A stretch of DNA of 8,596 bases from an uncultured Bacilli bacterium (GTDB lineage: Bacteria > Bacillota_I > Bacilli_A > RF39 > UBA660): the NCBI GenBank assembly GCA_948543905.1, contig CAOVIS010000015.1:6843-15438 (forward strand). Direction: 5' to 3'. Below the pieces are notes generated by a model. It searched no databases. It had not been told where the DNA came from and saw only the letters and a program-made list of their open reading frames with translations. Below are positions 1-6,447 of this stretch, in pieces. The translations under genes were made by a program, and so were the position numbers. Position 1 is the stretch's first letter. Each line of letters opens with the position of its first letter.

Positions 1-48
1 ATAAGTAAAGTCTTAAATATTAGTATGGAGCAGTTCTTTTTAAAATAG
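1..48 (+). CDS. C-terminal end of a probable XRE-type HTH regulator (partial)
   Basis: The only plus-strand frame open from the left edge is frame 1. It encodes ISKVLNISMEQFFLK and then stops at TAG 46-48. The string KVLNISMEQFF matches the end of XRE/HTH_3 DNA-binding domains, which typically read I-A-x-x-L-[NG]-[IV]-S-[LM]-[DE]-x-[LF]. It may therefore be the tail of a small regulator lying left of the window. Only 15 residues are visible, so this is a weak, pattern-based call; chance is a real alternative. Confidence 0.35.
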   Translation: MSKVLNISMEQFFLK

Positions 49-62
49 AATTTGCTTTTTTC

Positions 63-91
63 TTGCAAAAATCTCCAAAATATGATAGATT
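63..91 (+). promoter_or_regulatory. Probable sigma-A promoter of gmk
   Basis: TTGCAA (63-68) is followed after 17 bases by TAGATT (86-91), with TG at 83-84 giving an extended -10. The expected start point is near 98, leaving a leader of fewer than 20 nt before the ATG at 116. The -10 matches the consensus at only four of six positions, so the call rests on the spacing and the TGn element. Confidence 0.5.
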
Positions 92-102
92 AATAAAAAT
101 GT

Positions 103-108
103 GAGGAA
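103..108 (+). promoter_or_regulatory. Shine-Dalgarno site that sets the gmk start
   Basis: GAGGAA lies 7 nt before ATG 116. It overlaps the in-frame GTG at 101, which itself has no ribosome-binding site at a usable distance. This favours ATG 116 as the start over GTG 101. Confidence 0.75.
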
Positions 109-115
109 GATTATT

Positions 116-748
116 ATGATAAAAACTAAAAAACGCGGAAATTTAATTATTATATCTGGAACTACTTGTGCTGGCAAAGGTACAGTTATCAAACATTTAT
201 TAGAACGTTTATCTATTTCTTATACTTCAAGGCCAAAAAGAGGTAGTGAAATAGATGGTAAAGATTATTATTTTGTTACACCTGAAGAATTTGAAGCGAA
301 GATTAAAAATAACGATTTTCTAGAGTATGCCCAAGTTCAATATGGCTGCTACTATGGTACACCTAAAAGTGAAATTGCCGAAAAATTAAATGCTGGCTTA
401 GACGTCATTTTAGAAATTGACGTTGAAGGGGCTAAACAAATAAAAGAACTTAACCCGGAAACAATTTTGATATTTATTATGGCTCCATCTATGGAAATTG
501 TAAAAGAACGCATAAAATCCCGTAATACTGAAGATTCAGAACAAATTATCAAACGCTTTAAAAGAGCCTATCAAGAAATAAATGAAATAAATAAATATAA
601 TTATGTTGTTATAAATGATGTAGTAGATACCGCAGTCTCAAAAGTCGAAGCTATTTTGCTATCTGAAAAATGCCGGGTTGACCGCATCGAAGAAATAGAA
701 ATGGAAAGCGAAGAAGAAATAATTCACGAATTTTTGATGGATAAATAG
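116..748 (+). CDS. gmk: Guanylate kinase
   Basis: This enzyme phosphorylates GMP (and dGMP) to GDP with ATP, an essential cytoplasmic step of guanine nucleotide synthesis and salvage. From ATG 116 the product has 210 residues, the normal family length. Visible signatures in order are: P-loop GTTCAGKGT at 15-23; GMP-binding SISYTSRPKR at 33-42 with Arg39 and Arg42; DYYF at 50-53; FLEYA at 68-72; YYGTP at 79-83; EIDVEG at 100-105; APS at 123-125; the lid segment SRNTED at 135-140; and YNYVVIND at 161-168. Two points differ from the textbook family. The P-loop reads GTTCAGK where GPSGxGK is usual. The segment between P-loop and GMP-binding motif is about six residues shorter than in the Bacillus subtilis enzyme as I recall it. 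The C-terminus is an acidic helix (IEEIEMESEEEII). The usual Firmicutes neighbour rpoZ does not follow. ATG 116 is preferred over GTG 101 because of the Shine-Dalgarno placement. Confidence 0.93.
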   Translation: MIKTKKRGNLIIISGTTCAGKGTVIKHLLERLSISYTSRPKRGSEIDGKDYYFVTPEEFEAKIKNNDFLEYAQVQYGCYYGTPKSEIAEKLNAGLDVILEIDVEGAKQIKELNPETILIFIMAPSMEIVKERIKSRNTEDSEQIIKRFKRAYQEINEINKYNYVVINDVVDTAVSKVEAILLSEKCRVDRIEEIEMESEEEIIHEFLMDK

Positions 749-757
749 TGGGATATC

Positions 758-766
758 TGTTATAAT
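758..766 (+). promoter_or_regulatory. Extended -10 box of the 72-residue gene
   Basis: TGTTATAAT is a perfect TATAAT (761-766) with the TGn extension. No good -35 box lies at 16-18 bases, since TTGATG at 734-739 is 21 bases away. The predicted start near 773 falls at the Shine-Dalgarno AGGAGG (773-778), so the leader would be only about 15 nt. Read-through from gmk is an alternative source of transcript. Confidence 0.45.
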
Positions 767-787
767 TTATTTAGGAGGTTTTAATTC

Positions 788-1006
788 ATGGCTTTATTCC
801 CTTTAATTGGCTTAGATAATGAGCCTTATAGTACTATTTTAGAATATATCGATGCAAATAGACGTTTTATTTATAAAGTAGGTACCGACTTACCATTACA
901 GAAGCAAGGTTTAGATGGCAATTTATATTTTTCTATGTATGAATTACAAAGTGCAGATGAAACATACGTTAAAGAATTACTTGCAGTTCCTTATAAAAAT
1001 CGTTAA
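788..1006 (+). CDS. 72-residue protein of unknown function
   Basis: I do not recognise this family. The start is well supported: a perfect AGGAGG at 773-778 lies 9 nt before ATG 788, and the frame ends at TAA 1004-1006 exactly where a strong terminator hairpin begins. The product is a small soluble protein with no signal peptide or membrane segment. It opens with the hydrophobic ALFPLIGLDNEPYSTILEYI and has mixed aromatic content (Tyr and Phe throughout), with a short helical end (ETYVKELLAV). Its place just after gmk is where many Firmicutes carry rpoZ, the RNA polymerase omega subunit. However, the omega signatures (an A-[KR]-R-A-R helix and a later A-L-x-E-[IF] stretch) are not convincingly present, so I do not assign it. 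Coding status is likely real because it has its own ribosome site, terminator and probable promoter; the function is open. Confidence 0.75.
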   Translation: MALFPLIGLDNEPYSTILEYIDANRRFIYKVGTDLPLQKQGLDGNLYFSMYELQSADETYVKELLAVPYKNR

Positions 1007-1033
1007 AAAAATTCTCAAATCTGAGAATTTTTT
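1006..1033. terminator. Bidirectional intrinsic terminator between convergent genes
   Basis: The arms AAAAAATTCTCA (1006-1017) and TGAGAATTTTTT (1022-1033) form a perfect 12-bp stem with the 4-base loop AATC. On the plus strand a T-rich tail (TTTTTTATTTTT) follows. On the minus strand the complementary run of seven T serves. It terminates the 72-residue gene from the left and the HTH gene from the right. On the minus strand the hairpin lies within the last codons of the HTH gene. Confidence 0.85.
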
Positions 1034-1760
1034 ATTTTTCTATTTCTTATCATTATTTCAGAAAAAAACTTTTTAAAGAGATTCATATTATCACCACTTT
1101 GATTTAATTTCTGAGCTTGCTTTAGTAAATCTAAATAAAAGTCTTTATCCAAAAATTTCCTTTTTTTCATAATATGATTTTTCAAAAGTCTTATAATAGA
1201 TATTAAATTCTTATCTTCTTCATATTCAAAAATAATTTTTTTTAAATAATTTAAAATATAGCCTTCTGGGTAACCTTTTATTTCATAATCTAAAACTGTA
1301 AATATAATTCTTTCAATATAATTTAAATCATAATCTTCTAAAAGAACCTCACCATTTTGTAAAGCTTCTATAATATCCAAATAATGTGTATTCACATTGA
1401 TTAAGTCTAAAGTAACACTTCTACTTTTAAAAGAGTCTAAATTTTGAAAAATAGGGTTTTTACATAATTCTTCCGCTTCATGATAGTTACTTTTTGATAA
1501 GCAACTACTTCATTATATTGTACTTCTGGATTATTACACAGCTCTAAAGCTTCTTCCCATTTTTCATCCTTCATTAAGTTTCTTATATGCATGCTAATTC
1601 TTATTTTTTCTATTTCATATTTACCTTCGTCATGAACTCTAGCTACAAAAGAAGGGGAGATTTTAAACTCCTTACTTATTGCCTCATAAGACTTATTTTT
1701 TGCTAATCTTACAAGTATTTTATTAATAAATCGATTATTTAAATCTAAATCTTTTGCCAT
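1015..1760 (-). pseudogene. HTH-domain helical protein broken by a one-base frameshift
   Basis: Two minus-strand frames are parts of one gene. The first runs from ATG 1760, with a GAGGTG ribosome site just upstream, and stops at 1437 after 107 residues. Its residues 25-45 (SYEAISKEFKISPSFVARV region) look like a helix-turn-helix of the sigma-70-region-4 or transposase-like type. The second frame continues the protein down to TGA 1015-1017. The junction is an A5 run on the minus strand (plus 1491-1495): adding one A, or slipping back one base, gives VAYQKSNYHEAEELCKN, which continues naturally. The joined product has 248 residues. A 25-residue-spaced repeat spans the junction (WEEALELCNNP at 68-78, YHEAEELCKNP at 93-103), proving that both frames belong together. 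The second frame's possible GTG start at 1395 lacks a ribosome site. The rest is helical, Lys/Ile/Leu-rich and of unknown function. Sequencing error, true inactivation or programmed slippage cannot be told apart here. I see no reliable promoter upstream. Confidence 0.8.
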
Positions 1761-1810
1761 AACACACCTCGTTTTATATAATATCTAAAATTCTTTTTTA
1801 AGTAAAGTAT

Positions 1811-1843
1811 AAAAATTAAAATAACACCAAAAAGATGTTATTT
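1811..1843 (-). terminator. Intrinsic terminator of the phosphohexomutase gene
   Basis: Read on the minus strand, AAATAACATC (plus 1843-1834) pairs with GGTGTTATTT (plus 1828-1819) through one G-T wobble, around a TTTTT loop. The T-rich tail TTAATTTTT follows. The left arm contains the gene's TAA stop codon. It separates this gene from the HTH gene downstream on the same strand. Confidence 0.7.
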
Positions 1844-3193
1844 GTTATAAGTATTAATTAAATTCGTAAATATTGTCTGTAAATCACTTAAACCTTCTTC
1901 AGTTGTAGCCTCACACCGCATAGTAATATTAGGACCAGTATTACTAGCTCTAACGAGAGCCCAACCATTATCAAAATTGGCTCTTACCCCATCTATAGTA
2001 TTAAGTACCCAATTTTGAGAAGCTGCAAAATCTTTAATTTTGTCTATGACATCAAATTTCTTTTCATCAGGACTTGCAAACTTAATTTCTGGAGTACTAA
2101 AATATTTCGGAATATCACTTGTAAGCTTACTTAAAGATTCACTAGTCTTGCTTAAAAGTTCTAAAAGCCTAAGTCCCGCATAAATACCACTTCCCATATC
2201 AGCTATTTTATCTCTAAAGAAGAAATGCCCAGAATATTCTCCTCCAAAAGGTAAATTATCTTCTTTTATTTTAGCTTGGGTATAGCTAGCTCCCGTTCGA
2301 AATATTAAAGGAGTACCACCAAGTCTTTTAATCTCATCTTCTACAGCTTTAGAACATTTAACATCATATAAGAAAGTTTTATTTTTAACTTTATTAATAA
2401 TATCTCTAATTATTAAAATCATAAAATGATCAGATGGCACAACCTGTCCTAATTCATTTACAATTCCTAGTCTATCACCATCTCCATCAAAGGCGATTCC
2501 ACAATCTGCTTTCTTTTTTAAAACTTCTTTTTTTAAAGCTTCCAAATTAGCTTCTACATTAGGGTCAGGATGATGATTAGGAAATCTTCCATCATTTTCT
2601 TCAAATATAATGTCAAAATCAACATTTACTTTCTCAAAAACTTTTCTAGCCACTATCGAAGTGGTACCATTACCAAGGTCGATAATTACTTTTCTTTTCC
2701 TTCTTCCAAACTCTAATCCATACCTAATAAATTCGACATATTTGTCTAAAATGCTTCCACTAGATACTACACCAGTTCCTGATAAAAACTTTCCTGCCAA
2801 AGTATAATTTTTAAAGTCTTCTATCATATCTCCTCTAGCATTAGCAAGATTATCAAAAGAAAATTTAAAGCCATTATCATCTTTAGGGTTATGACTTGCT
2901 GTAACCATAACTCCATAAATATTATGAATATATCTAGCATAGTAGTGCATTGGTGTTGTAGTAAGCCCATAATTGTAAACATTAAGACCACTATCAGTAA
3001 TACCTTTTGATAAATAAGCAGCAAGCGCGGGACTTGATAATCTATTGTCATGAGACACTATACAAGTTGTCTGATTAAGCTTTTCTTTTAAATAACTACC
3101 ATAACTTCTTCCTATAGTGTAGGCAACAGTTTCGTTAATCGTAACCGGATAAGTTCCTCTAATATCATATTCTCTAAATATGTTTTGATCCAT
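1838..3193 (-). CDS. Phosphomannomutase/phosphoglucomutase (alpha-D-phosphohexomutase)
   Basis: This cytoplasmic enzyme interconverts hexose 6-phosphate and hexose 1-phosphate, feeding nucleotide-sugar synthesis for cell-surface glycans and glycogen-type pathways. The 451-residue product has all four domains of the superfamily. The N-terminal FREYDIRGTYP is at 6-16. The phosphoserine loop TASHNP is at 98-103, with catalytic Ser100. The magnesium loop DGDGDR is at 236-241, with Asp236, Asp238 and Asp240. The sugar-specificity loop GGEYSGH is at 317-323. The C-terminal phosphate-binding loop RASNTGP is at 415-421. That last loop resembles the RASNT-P of bifunctional enzymes such as Pseudomonas AlgC, more than the RPSGTEP of dedicated phosphoglucosamine mutases. 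I therefore favour mannose/glucose dual use, but the exact substrate cannot be fixed from sequence (gene names manB, algC or pgm would all be used). The start is ATG 3193 with AGAGGA about 7 nt upstream. The gene is monocistronic, with its own promoter and terminator, and no sugar-nucleotide genes lie nearby. Confidence 0.93.
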   Translation of the reverse strand: MDQNIFREYDIRGTYPVTINETVAYTIGRSYGSYLKEKLNQTTCIVSHDNRLSSPALAAYLSKGITDSGLNVYNYGLTTTPMHYYARYIHNIYGVMVTASHNPKDDNGFKFSFDNLANARGDMIEDFKNYTLAGKFLSGTGVVSSGSILDKYVEFIRYGLEFGRRKRKVIIDLGNGTTSIVARKVFEKVNVDFDIIFEENDGRFPNHHPDPNVEANLEALKKEVLKKKADCGIAFDGDGDRLGIVNELGQVVPSDHFMILIIRDIINKVKNKTFLYDVKCSKAVEDEIKRLGGTPLIFRTGASYTQAKIKEDNLPFGGEYSGHFFFRDKIADMGSGIYAGLRLLELLSKTSESLSKLTSDIPKYFSTPEIKFASPDEKKFDVIDKIKDFAASQNWVLNTIDGVRANFDNGWALVRASNTGPNITMRCEATTEEGLSDLQTIFTNLINTYNK

Positions 3194-3223
3194 TTTAATT
3201 CCTCTTTCTATTTACTTAATGAT

Positions 3224-3252
3224 ATCATAAAAAAACAAATATTTATAGTTAA
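3224..3252 (-). promoter_or_regulatory. Probable promoter of the phosphohexomutase gene
   Basis: On the minus strand TTAACT (plus 3252-3247) is followed after 17 bases by TATGAT (plus 3229-3224). The matches to consensus are four and five of six. The gene's ATG lies about 30 bases further on. It sits back to back with the plus-strand promoter at 3281-3309. Confidence 0.5.
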
Positions 3253-3280
3253 AAACACTTTATTTTACATCTGTTTTAAA

Positions 3281-3309
3281 TTGCCAAAAAGAAGTATCTA
3301 TGTTATAAT
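3281..3309 (+). promoter_or_regulatory. Sigma-A promoter of the 926-residue gene
   Basis: TTGCCA (3281-3286) is followed after exactly 17 bases by a perfect TATAAT (3304-3309), with a TG extension at 3301-3302. The start point should lie near 3316. The following leader carries the ribosome site AGAGGAG (3334-3340), 8 nt before ATG 3349. The first nine bases, TTGCCAAAA, recur at the promoter of the acidic repeat protein downstream. Confidence 0.8.
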
Positions 3310-3348
3310 TATATCAAATAATATAGTTTTTGGAGAGGAGTAAATTCT

Positions 3349-6129
3349 ATGGTTACAGAAATATACGATAAAGTAGAACCTATGCTAATAGAATTCGAAG
3401 CTCTCACCGCCTCTTTAAATGATATTATCAAAAATCTTAAAAATGCTCCCATCGAAAAAATATTTACTGAAGAATATGCCCAAATGGCTATATCTCAAGA
3501 AGATATAAAATTAAAAATAAAAGAAACTAAAAATAAAATAAATGAAACCGCTATTGCTTATTTTGAAGAAAAGAAAAAAGAATTAGAAAATAATGAAGAT
3601 TTCGTTGATTTAGTCAATAATTTAATTAAAGTTTTAAAAAGCAAAGACCGCAAAGGCGAAGATTATGTTATAGCATCTGATATTTTTTGTGTAAGTGCCT
3701 CTCTCCAAAAAAGAGTAGAAGTCTTATTTGATAAAATTGATGAAGCCTATAAAAAAATAGCTCTTGAAACTCCCGAAGAAAAGCCGAGTCCTAATTTAAA
3801 TACCATAAAAGCTATCGATAGCCGGCTAATTGAAATAATGTATTTAGCCTCTAAACCAGGTTCTATTAATACTTATGCTGTTAACGAAGATAAAACAATA
3901 GGCAGTAAAGTTCCTCTCGAATATTATTTTGAATATCTAAATCTTTTAGCTATTAAAGACTGTTTAGAACATGCTCCCAAAGATTATAATGATGATTTAA
4001 ATCCTGGAGACTTATATGTTCGTGATGAAGATAAAGAAAAAGTTACAGAACTAATAGCTCTTACTCCTTTCTTTGGTGGTAAAAAAATTAAAGAAACCGA
4101 AATTCAAACTAACATAAACGAAATAAAAAAACTTGAGGAATACAAAAAATCCTTAGAGCGAAAATGTAATCAAGCTAAAAATATTCCCGGGGTTGAACTT
4201 ACTACTATGTCTGATGGAACAATCCTTCTTGCAGATGACGGCGATGAATATAGTTATATAGATGCTATTATTAATACATTAAAAGACGTTGATCTCAATA
4301 TTGAAAATGTTTGGAACATCGGCTATGTTAAAAGTGCTAACATTCCGGTCTTTAGACAGTTAGTTAATAAAACGATATACTACGATGAATTAGTTCCTAA
4401 AATTCCGGAAAATGAAGAAATACTCAAAAATATAGATATTCGTCTTCAAGAAATAGAAGATAAAGCTAAACTAGAAGGAAAGATTTTAGAGTCTGAAGAG
4501 GAAGAATATCATCTTTTAATAGAACAATATGAGTGCTTAAAATCTGCTCAAGCATCAATGGAGTTAGTGAGTGTTGAAGGGTCTTTAGTTGATATTCATT
4601 CTGCTCCAGGTTATGCTATACTTTTAAATAAAATTGCTAATCTAAAAAAGTCACCTCAAGATAAAGGGAAAGATAAGCCAGATGATAAAGGTTTACTTCC
4701 TCCTGCTTTACCACCTAAAGCTAAATCTGAAAAAAAAGAGCAAAAGCCTAAAAGAAAAAAAATCATTAAAGTTCGTAAACTAAATCCTAAAAATAAGCTT
4801 AAAATAAATAAAAATTGGCGTAAAATCTTTGGCATTGGTCTTGCTTTAATTTTAGTTACTCTAGCTTTAAGTGAACTTGCTCCAATGCTTATTTATGCTA
4901 ATTGTTGTAATGCCATTGCTATGCCTACTTATAGTGCTGCATTTAATACTATTAATGAAGGCCTAGCTTTATTTACTAAGTTTAGTATTGCTGATATTAA
5001 TATGAGTGCTGCGGCCGCTAATACTTTTGGGGCTTACATGAGTTCTCTAATACCTACAGCTACTGCTACCGGAGGTCTTATCCTTGCAAATGGGCTTGTA
5101 AGAGAAGATGAAATATTAAAGGTTCCTAGTCCTAGCATTCGGACTAAAATCTATGAAAAAATTGTTTCTTTAGCTAAAAAACCTGGCGAAATATTAAAAA
5201 ATATTCAAAAAGATATTAATTTTGAGATTGGTTATTTAAAAGCTAAAAAAGAAAAAAATAAACATAGTGAACATTTTAAGTATTTTGTTGAAGGTATATT
5301 AAAAACTTGGGCTCCTAAACTAGATGATGAACAAGCTCTTTTAGCAAAATGGCGAGAGAAATTTGAAGAAACGGCTTTGCCACTAGATAATATCGATATT
5401 GATAAAAATAATAACCTTAACTATAGAAATGATTATTTCAATTCTAATAACGCTTATGAAGCTTCTTCTTATACTCCTAGTCCTAAACCAGAGAGCGAAA
5501 CTTTCATTCCTCTTACTCATGAAGAACCAGAGTCTGAGTATAAAGAAAAACCAGAATTTCATCATATTCCACCTAATGCTTTAACACCCGATGAAGAAGT
5601 AGAAAATCCCGAAGATTTTATCGCAGCGAACGTTGAGAAGTTTAGCCCTAAAAGTGAAGAGTTAAGCATTCCAACCTCTAATATGGATGATATTTATAAA
5701 GCTTTTATTCTAAACCAAATAGATACTTATCAAGAAAAAGTCGAAAAAGGTGAGAGTGTAAAACAAATCAGAGATTTTATCTTTAGTAAAACAGCAGTTG
5801 ATTTAAATGACTATGACTTAAAAGATTTTAACTTAGTAAAAGAAGCTATAATAAGAATTTTAAATCTTGATAATATTGGTCTAGTTCTCCATTTTGAACA
5901 AAAAATAAAATCGCTTCAAGAGACTTTAGATGAATTAACAATGAATAAAGATTATTTAAAAGATATGGAAGCTTTAGCTAAAATTGATGAAAGTATCAAA
6001 AAAGAAGTTGAAGAAATTAAAACTTACTTTGAAGAAATATCTCCTGATTTATTAATTACTACTTTAAATGAAGATATAGAAGCCTTAAATAATACTTTAG
6101 ATTTTGTCAAAAATGGAAGGGGAAGATAG
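3349..6129 (+). CDS. Large helical protein with a central membrane hairpin, function unknown
   Basis: I do not recognise a family for this 926-residue protein. Residues 1-430 are Glu/Lys-rich and mostly helical, with coiled-coil-like stretches (about 50-80, 250-275, 355-400). A Pro/Lys linker follows (434-490, including GLLPPALPPK and the basic KPKRKKIIKVRK). The clearest membrane segment is 493-516 (IFGIGLALILVTLALSELAP); a second, weaker one is around 561-584. Between them lies a small-residue loop with a Cys pair at 519-520. Basic residues flank both segments, so by the positive-inside rule both ends would be cytoplasmic. Residues 585-675 are basic and helical, 680-775 form an acidic Pro/Ser-rich linker, and 780-926 are helical again. 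There is no signal peptide, catalytic motif, nucleotide-binding loop or LPXTG anchor. A DUF1292-like gene starts one base after its stop, so the two are surely cotranscribed. A scaffold or membrane-tethering role is my inference from architecture only. Confidence 0.88.
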   Translation: MVTEIYDKVEPMLIEFEALTASLNDIIKNLKNAPIEKIFTEEYAQMAISQEDIKLKIKETKNKINETAIAYFEEKKKELENNEDFVDLVNNLIKVLKSKDRKGEDYVIASDIFCVSASLQKRVEVLFDKIDEAYKKIALETPEEKPSPNLNTIKAIDSRLIEIMYLASKPGSINTYAVNEDKTIGSKVPLEYYFEYLNLLAIKDCLEHAPKDYNDDLNPGDLYVRDEDKEKVTELIALTPFFGGKKIKETEIQTNINEIKKLEEYKKSLERKCNQAKNIPGVELTTMSDGTILLADDGDEYSYIDAIINTLKDVDLNIENVWNIGYVKSANIPVFRQLVNKTIYYDELVPKIPENEEILKNIDIRLQEIEDKAKLEGKILESEEEEYHLLIEQYECLKSAQASMELVSVEGSLVDIHSAPGYAILLNKIANLKKSPQDKGKDKPDDKGLLPPALPPKAKSEKKEQKPKRKKIIKVRKLNPKNKLKINKNWRKIFGIGLALILVTLALSELAPMLIYANCCNAIAMPTYSAAFNTINEGLALFTKFSIADINMSAAAANTFGAYMSSLIPTATATGGLILANGLVREDEILKVPSPSIRTKIYEKIVSLAKKPGEILKNIQKDINFEIGYLKAKKEKNKHSEHFKYFVEGILKTWAPKLDDEQALLAKWREKFEETALPLDNIDIDKNNNLNYRNDYFNSNNAYEASSYTPSPKPESETFIPLTHEEPESEYKEKPEFHHIPPNALTPDEEVENPEDFIAANVEKFSPKSEELSIPTSNMDDIYKAFILNQIDTYQEKVEKGESVKQIRDFIFSKTAVDLNDYDLKDFNLVKEAIIRILNLDNIGLVLHFEQKIKSLQETLDELTMNKDYLKDMEALAKIDESIKKEVEEIKTYFEEISPDLLITTLNEDIEALNNTLDFVKNGRGR
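6118..6123 (+). promoter_or_regulatory. Shine-Dalgarno site that sets the DUF1292-like start
   Basis: AGGGGA lies 7 nt before ATG 6131 and within the last codons of the preceding gene. The in-frame ATG at 6104, which would overlap the upstream gene by 26 nt, has no such site. The start at 6131 is therefore chosen. Confidence 0.7.
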
Positions 6130-6130
6130 T

Positions 6131-6400
6131 ATGGAGATACAAGATATAATAACCTTAGATGATAACATTGATTATCTAATTCTAGATATTATAACTAAAA
6201 AAAACAATAAATATCTTTATTGCGCAGCTTTAGATAAGGAAGAAAATCCCACTAGTGAATATAAATATTTCACTATAATAACAGAAGAGAATGCCGAATA
6301 TATAGAAGAAATTACCGATGAGGCTCTCTTGCGTGAGATTATAACAGAATTATCCAAACATTATTTAGCAATGAGCACCAAGGAAGCTCCAGAAAACTAA
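6131..6400 (+). CDS. DUF1292-like small acidic protein
   Basis: The 89-residue product resembles the DUF1292 family (B. subtilis YrzB type). These are small acidic cytoplasmic proteins of unknown role that are widespread in Firmicutes. It opens with IITLDD, continues with the strand pattern DYLILDIITKKNNKYLYCAAL (hydrophobic strand, turn, K-Y-L-Y), then KYFTIITEENAEYIEEITDE, and ends in a helix (REIITELSKHYLA). This order of beta strands followed by an acidic helix is typical of the family. My match is by eye and could be a look-alike. The gene begins one base after the stop of the 926-residue gene (TAG T ATG), so translation is probably coupled and the two products may be made in fixed ratio or act together. 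No convincing terminator follows: the GGAAAA/TTTTCC hairpin at 6409-6424 lacks a T tract. Confidence 0.65.
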   Translation: MEIQDIITLDDNIDYLILDIITKKNNKYLYCAALDKEENPTSEYKYFTIITEENAEYIEEITDEALLREIITELSKHYLAMSTKEAPEN

Positions 6401-6447
6401 GAAAAAGAGGAAAAAAAGTTTTCCAAAAAATTCTAATAAAAAAATAT

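Noticed and set aside
51..69. TTTGC/GCAAA inverted repeat upstream of gmk as a terminator
   Set aside because: The stem is only five base pairs, has no T tract after it, and overlaps the likely -35 box.
101..115. GTG at 101 as the gmk start, adding five residues
   Set aside because: It overlaps the Shine-Dalgarno GAGGAA that serves ATG 116 and lacks a site of its own.
352..552. Minus-strand 66-codon open frame inside gmk
   Set aside because: It is fully covered by the well-supported gmk frame and shows no recognisable protein or ribosome site.
788..1006. rpoZ (omega subunit) assignment for the 72-residue gene
   Set aside because: Only the position after gmk and a faint Y-S-T-I-L...A-N-R-R similarity support it; the conserved omega motifs are not clear.
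1486..1500. Programmed -1 frameshift site of the classical X-XXY-YYZ type in the HTH gene
   Set aside because: The zero-frame context T-CAA-AAA allows re-pairing in the A site but not in the P site, so a plain indel in the A run is more likely. Kept open in the findings.
2610..3051. Open frames at 2610-2807 (+) and 2824-3051 (-) inside the phosphohexomutase gene
   Set aside because: They overlap a gene with all catalytic motifs intact; their hydrophobic products are typical of shadow translation.
5383..5584. Two short open frames on opposite strands inside the 926-residue gene
   Set aside because: They are shadow frames in the acidic linker, with Ile/Leu/Phe-rich nonsense composition and no ribosome sites.
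6104..6130. Upstream ATG at 6104 for the DUF1292-like gene
   Set aside because: It lacks a ribosome site and would overlap the preceding gene; ATG 6131 has one at the right distance and fits the family's N-terminus.
6409..6424. GGAAAA/TTTTCC hairpin as terminator after the DUF1292-like gene
   Set aside because: The stem is weak (6 bp, mostly A-T) and is followed by A-rich, not T-rich, sequence on the coding strand.
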